This document shows, piece after piece, positions 60,834 through 64,000 of a DNA stretch of 64,000 bases. The DNA is from Streptomyces smyrnaeus (GTDB lineage Bacteria; Actinomycetota; Actinomycetes; Streptomycetales; Streptomycetaceae): the NCBI RefSeq assembly GCF_017676345.1, contig NZ_JAFFZM010000001.1, forward strand, positions 682,001-746,000, given 5' to 3'. Numbering within the stretch: position 1 is the stretch's first letter; each line of letters starts with the position of its first letter. The notes below the pieces were generated by a model. That model made no database searches. It was not told where the DNA came from and saw only the letters and a list, made by a program, of their open reading frames with translations. A program made the position numbers and the translations under genes.

Positions 60834-61193
60834 TCACTCCAGCTCGTACTGATTACCGCCGTGCGCACGCGCGGCGGCAGCGGCCATGCTGTTCTGCAGG
60901 GCGGCCTCTTCGTCGGTCATGTCCGCGATATCCGCCACCGTGCCCGCGTTGCCGACGATGTTCTCCACCGAGATCCCGGCCCGCTCCAGCTCGTCGAGCA
61001 GGCCGCGGGCCGCGCCGCGCAGCGCTTCCTCGGCTTCCGCACCGTTCGGTACCTTGCCGAAGATCCCGGCGGGCGAGGCGATACCGACAAAGGTCGCCTT
61101 CAGCAATCCGAGCCCTTCCAGCTCCGAGAGGCGAGCCTGCGTGTTGCGCGAGGCGTCGGCGTTGTAGTCCTCGGTGTCACCCGTCCCCTCCAT
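60834..61193 (-). CDS. Small helical protein of the type VII locus
   Basis: 119 residues from the ATG at 61193 (GGGGGA upstream). Acidic and Ala-rich, with DADASRNTQARLSELEGLGLLKATFVGIASPAG in the first third and LLDELERAGISVENIVGNAGTVADIADMTDEEAALQ later. No WXG motif, membrane helix or signal peptide. It lies 6 bp before the next gene downstream and may be a chaperone or a WXG100-like substrate. Confidence 0.55.
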   Translation of the reverse strand: MEGTGDTEDYNADASRNTQARLSELEGLGLLKATFVGIASPAGIFGKVPNGAEAEEALRGAARGLLDELERAGISVENIVGNAGTVADIADMTDEEAALQNSMAAAAARAHGGNQYELE

Positions 61194-61251
61194 GGTCTTG
61201 ATCCCCCTCCCCCGTCTTCCTTTCCGTGCTCGCCGCCGGCGGCGAGCACGG

Positions 61252-61557
61252 TCACATGCTGGCGGCCCGGCGCATCGCTGCCCCGCCCTCGGCGGCGATG
61301 TCGCGGGTGTTGCCCACCGCCACGTTCTGCAGGCCCAGGTCCTCGACGTAACGCTCGACGTTCTGCTTGTACTGCTCGTTGCGGTCGCTCAGGACCATCG
61401 CGAGCCCCTGGTCGATCTGGCCCTCCGGGAAGAGCGCCGCGATCCTGGTCATCACATCGCCCCAGATGGCGTTGCACTCCTCGACCTGCTGCCGGCCGAT
61501 GCTCTGCACGTCGCCGAGCCCCAGGTCGCTGAACTGGTAGTGGCCGTCCGTCCCCAT
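61252..61557 (-). CDS. Esx/WXG100-like small protein (second)
   Basis: 101 residues, the WXG100 length. The ATG at 61557 has GAGGG upstream. The centre reads CNAIWGDVMTRIAALFPEG, with Trp-Gly rather than a strict Trp-x-Gly at the turn between two helices. The second helix (DQGLAMVLSDRNEQYKQNVERYVED) is amphipathic. It would pair with the protein of 61639-61986 as a heterodimeric substrate of EccC. The YxxxD/E signal common at the C-terminus of Esx proteins may be YVEDLG-like here but is not certain. Confidence 0.62.
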   Translation of the reverse strand: MGTDGHYQFSDLGLGDVQSIGRQQVEECNAIWGDVMTRIAALFPEGQIDQGLAMVLSDRNEQYKQNVERYVEDLGLQNVAVGNTRDIAAEGGAAMRRAASM

Positions 61558-61638
61558 GTGCCCTCTCTCCCCTCTCGTCGTCGTGCCGCCCGAGCCCTGG
61601 TCGCCGTCGGCTTCCCGCCGGGTCGGCCGCTTGGCCCG

Positions 61639-61986
61639 TCAGGCCCGCATACCGCTCTGCACGCCCGAGGCCACACCGCCGCCCGCCGCCTGCTGCATCG
61701 CCTGATTGGCCCGGTCGTCCGTCTCGTGCCCGTGCTCGCCGGTCAGGTTGAGGTCGCTCTTGAGCCCCTCCAGCGCGTCGCTCAACGCCGTGCCGGCGCC
61801 GGCGAGGTTGCTGTAGCTGTCCATCGCGGTGGCGGTTCCGCTGCCCTTGTACGCCATGGCGATCTGCTCCCCCTGGCTGCCGACCGTCTTGGCCGACGTA
61901 CTCATCCGCTCGAAGGCGTCGTCGACGATGCCCTCGATCCCCTTGACCGCCTCTGTGCTGATGTTGACGTCGTAGTCACCGGACAT
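61639..61986 (-). CDS. Esx/WXG100-like small protein (first gene of the type VII operon)
   Basis: 115 residues from the ATG at 61986 with GGGGAGC five bases upstream. Two amphipathic helices flank a turn reading MAYKGSGTATAMDSYSNL. This is the position of the WXG motif, with Tyr replacing Trp (Y-K-G). The C-terminal part is Gly/Ala/Gln-rich. It is first in the operon, 46 bp downstream of the SARP-type promoter, as esx genes often are. A small secreted heterodimer with the next gene product is the expected role. Confidence 0.65.
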   Translation of the reverse strand: MSGDYDVNISTEAVKGIEGIVDDAFERMSTSAKTVGSQGEQIAMAYKGSGTATAMDSYSNLAGAGTALSDALEGLKSDLNLTGEHGHETDDRANQAMQQAAGGGVASGVQSGMRA

Positions 61987-62031
61987 GCCGCTCCCCGTGC
62001 TCACCGGAACCCGTCTGCAAGGACGTTCCCG

Positions 62032-62074
62032 ACGCTATGGGCCGGCGGTAGCAGCTGCGTAGCACTCGCGTAGC
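62032..62074 (-). promoter_or_regulatory. SARP-type promoter of the type VII secretion operon
   Basis: On the minus strand three heptamers GCTACGC (62074-62068), GCTACGC (62063-62057) and GCTACCG (62052-62046) repeat with an 11-bp period. The last one ends 8 bp before TAGCGT (62037-62032), which fits a -10 element. No -35 consensus is present. Heptamer direct repeats with 11-bp periodicity and an 8-bp gap to the -10 define SARP-activated promoters such as those bound by ActII-ORF4 and AfsR. The start would be near 62025, 39 bases before the first ATG. Confidence 0.75.
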
Positions 62075-62215
62075 GCCGCCGCGCCTCGCCGGGCGCTCCG
62101 GTGCCCTGGTCGACATGGCGCGGCAGGAGCCGGACTGTTCGCCGCTCTCGTCCCCGTCGTCGCCCGGGCGCCCTGGTCCTGCGACGACGGGCAGCGCGGA
62201 CCGGGTGGGAGTAGA

Positions 62216-63511
62216 ATGCCGCATATGTCCGCTATGACCGGTCGGACGAAAAACGTCTTCGTGCTGGGCCTCGACGAGCGCAACCGCGCGCTGCTGCACG
62301 ACGTCGCGCTCCGGGACGGGTGTCGTTTCCACGCGCTGCTCGGCCGGGAGGAGCTGATGCACGGCGCGCCGGTGCCGCTGCGCGGCCTGCTGGAGAAGGC
62401 GGAGAGCAGGCTGGACGCCTTCGACGGGCCCATCGACGCGATCGTGGGCTACTGGGACTTCCCGGTGAGCTCGATGGTGCCGATCCTGTGCCGGCGCCAC
62501 GGCCTGCCGTCCGCCCCGCTGGAGGCGGTCGTCAAGTGCGAGGACAAGTTCTGGAGCCGGCTGGAGCAGCAGAAGGTCTGCAACGCGCACCCGCCCTTCG
62601 CCCTGGTGGACCTCGACAACCCGGAGCCGCCGCCGGGGGTGGGCTTCCCGATGTGGCTCAAGCCGGTGAAGTCCTACTCCTCCGAGCTGGCGTTCAAGGC
62701 GGAGAACGTTCAGCAGTTCACCGAAGCGGCCGGACGGATCCGGGAGGGCGTCAGCAGGGTCGGAAGCGCGTTCGACTGCGTGCTCTCGATGGTGGACCCC
62801 CCGCCGGAGGTGGCCGAGGCGGGCGGCCAGGCATGCCTGGCCGAGGAGGAGATCTGCGGCCACGAGATCACGGTGGAGGGCTACTGCCGGGACGGCAAGG
62901 TCCAGGTGTACGGGGTGATCGACTCCCTGCTGTATCCCGGCACGTCGAGCTTCCTGCGGTACCAGTACCCGTCCTCGGCGCCGGCCGAGGTCATCGAGCG
63001 GATGATCGACGTCACCGACCGGGTCGTGCGGCAGATCGGTCTGGACAATTCGACGTTCAACATCGAGTACTTCTGGGACCGGGAGCGCGACCGCGTCAAC
63101 ATCGTCGAGGTCAACCCGAGACTGTCCCAGTCGCACGCACCCCTGTTCGAATACGTCGACGGCCTGCCCAACTACCAGTGCATGCTCAGCCTCGCGCTCG
63201 GCGAGGAGCCCCGGCTGCCGTTCCGCGAGGGCCCGTACAGCGTCGCCGCGAAGTGGTTCCTGCGGCGGTTCTCCGACGCGTACGTGCGGCGGTGCCCGAG
63301 CCGGGACGAGATCTTGCGGGTGCGGCGCGAGATGCCCGGCACCATCGTCGACATCGTCGCGAAGGCGGGCGGGCGGCTGTCCGAGCTGCCCTCGCAGGAC
63401 AGCTACAGCTACGAACTGGCCGCGCTCTACCTCGGGGCCGGCGACGAGACCGAGCTCGACGCGAAGTACCGGCGCTGCCTGGAACTGCTGCCGTTCGAAT
63501 TCGACGAGTAG
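62216..63511 (+). CDS. ATP-grasp family ligase
   Basis: 431 residues from the ATG at 62216; an in-frame ATG at 62225 is an alternative. The N-domain begins KNVFVLGLDERNRALLHDVA. ATP-grasp motifs follow: the lysine of VKCEDKFW, PMWLKPVKSYSS, a strand with AEEEICGHEITVEGYCRDG carrying the acidic ligands, and the metal site NIVEVNPRLSQSHAPLFEY. ATP-grasp enzymes join a carboxylate (as acyl-phosphate) to an amine or thiol. An oligopeptide- or amino-acid-ligase role is plausible with the hydrolase encoded downstream. The gene starts 142 bp from the type VII operon promoter. Confidence 0.82.
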   Translation: MPHMSAMTGRTKNVFVLGLDERNRALLHDVALRDGCRFHALLGREELMHGAPVPLRGLLEKAESRLDAFDGPIDAIVGYWDFPVSSMVPILCRRHGLPSAPLEAVVKCEDKFWSRLEQQKVCNAHPPFALVDLDNPEPPPGVGFPMWLKPVKSYSSELAFKAENVQQFTEAAGRIREGVSRVGSAFDCVLSMVDPPPEVAEAGGQACLAEEEICGHEITVEGYCRDGKVQVYGVIDSLLYPGTSSFLRYQYPSSAPAEVIERMIDVTDRVVRQIGLDNSTFNIEYFWDRERDRVNIVEVNPRLSQSHAPLFEYVDGLPNYQCMLSLALGEEPRLPFREGPYSVAAKWFLRRFSDAYVRRCPSRDEILRVRREMPGTIVDIVAKAGGRLSELPSQDSYSYELAALYLGAGDETELDAKYRRCLELLPFEFDE

Positions 63512-63520
63512 GAGAGCCGC

Positions 63521-64000
63521 ATGCGGGCTGCGGAAATGAAGGAGGTCAGCTCCTCACCCCACGCCATCAAGGAGGAGGAGCACGTCTGGATCACGGCCCG
63601 TGACGGTACACGGCTGGCCGCGCGCGTCTGGCGGCCACTCGCCTCCGACACCGAGCCGGTCCCGGCGATCCTGGAGTTCATCCCCTACCGCAAGCGCGAT
63701 CTGACCGCCCTGCGGGACTCGATCAACCATCCCTATCTGGCCGGGCACGGTTACGCGTGCGTACGGGCGGACCTGCGGGGCAGCGGGGACTCCGAGGGCC
63801 TGCTCACCGACGAGTACCTGGAACAGGAGTTCGAGGACGGTGAGGACGTCCTCGCCTGGATGGCGGAACAGCCCTGGTGCAACGGCCGCACCGGGATGAT
63901 GGGCATCTCCTGGGGCGGCTTCAACGCTCTCCAGCTCGCCGCGCGCCGCCCCCCGGGACTCGGCGCGGTGGCCGCGCTCAGCTACAGCGACGACCGCTAC
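63521..64000 (+). CDS. CocE/NonD-family serine hydrolase (S15 type), 3' end outside window
   Basis: 160 residues visible from the ATG at 63521; its ribosome site GGAG overlaps the ATP-grasp stop codon, so the two are co-translated. The beginning (VWITARDGTRLAARVW, then FIPYRKRDLT) and the GYACVRADLRGSGDSEG turn are typical of X-Pro dipeptidyl-peptidase/CocE enzymes. The nucleophile elbow is GISWGG, with Ser around residue 132. The family hydrolyses acyl esters or amino-acid amides. Coupling with an ATP-grasp ligase suggests a small biosynthetic or recycling unit continuing to the right. Confidence 0.82.
   Translation, partial: MRAAEMKEVSSSPHAIKEEEHVWITARDGTRLAARVWRPLASDTEPVPAILEFIPYRKRDLTALRDSINHPYLAGHGYACVRADLRGSGDSEGLLTDEYLEQEFEDGEDVLAWMAEQPWCNGRTGMMGISWGGFNALQLAARRPPGLGAVAALSYSDDRY

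Noticed and set aside
57537..61532. Plus-strand open frame of 1331 codons opposite the type VII genes
   Set aside because: Exactly antisense to six leftward genes with good starts and coupling; Arg/Val/His-rich translation without motifs, typical of the mirror frame in very GC-rich DNA.
1..64000. tRNA, rRNA, insertion sequences, attachment sites
   Set aside because: Looked for cloverleaf ends, transposase motifs and long direct repeats at region borders; none could be supported by eye.

Overview
The base composition (very high GC), GTG/TTG starts, translationally coupled operons, a SARP regulator, a WXG100/Ecc secretion locus and DmdR/IdeR-type iron boxes all point to the chromosome of a Streptomyces or a close relative. 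No rRNA, tRNA, CRISPR array or insertion sequence was seen. There are 54 supportable protein genes; the first and the last run off the window.

Layout. (1) 1-5537: a conjugation or type IV secretion-like cluster with a multi-pass VirB6/TrbL-like protein, a VirB8-like single-pass protein, a small two-helix membrane protein, a P-loop-like protein, a two-domain peptidoglycan hydrolase, a lipoprotein and a cytosolic helical-repeat protein. (2) 5575-11140: a complete dipeptide/oligopeptide ABC importer. (3) 11339-13401: a tandem-HTH MerR regulator divergent from an erythromycin-esterase-family gene. (4) 13450-17830: a MoxR ATPase / VWA-metallopeptidase / unknown-protein operon whose promoter carries a 35-bp perfect palindrome. 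(5) 17975-22794: a four-carbon acid-sugar (threonate/erythronate) catabolic operon: GntP permease, DUF1537 kinase, PdxA2 dehydrogenase, DeoR regulator. (6) 22964-30161: an ABC-F protein with a palindrome-controlled promoter, an imine-reductase-like enzyme with a divergent MerR, a TetR divergent from an amidase whose C-terminus looks damaged, and a secreted thaumatin-GH128 fusion. (7) 30364-39522: iron-siderophore uptake (FecB, FecC, FecD, FecE types) with two iron boxes and two halves of an ABC exporter-fold heterodimer, split by an aminoglycoside-phosphotransferase-like gene. (8) 39667-43883: a VOC protein and WYL regulator pair around an inverted repeat, then two DUF2690/XRE proteins flanking a peptidoglycan-binding protein. 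(9) 44166-61986: a type VII (ESX-like) secretion locus, all leftward from two small Esx-like proteins to EccC, EccD, mycosin, EccB and EccE, with a shortened AfsR-type SARP regulator converging on its distal end. (10) 62216-64000: the start of an ATP-grasp / CocE-type hydrolase operon.

The two most interesting points are regulatory and mechanistic. The promoter region of the type VII operon has three 7-bp direct repeats with an 11-bp period, ending exactly 8 bp before a -10 element. That is the textbook SARP-dependent promoter layout, and the only SARP gene in the window lies at the other end of this same locus. Second, the two ABC exporter-fold halves in the iron region are complementary cripples: one has intact Walker A/B but a lost signature motif, and the other an intact LSGGQ but lost Walker A, Walker B and switch histidine. 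Together they could form exactly one working ATP site.

All calls are by reading motifs and context. No database search was run.
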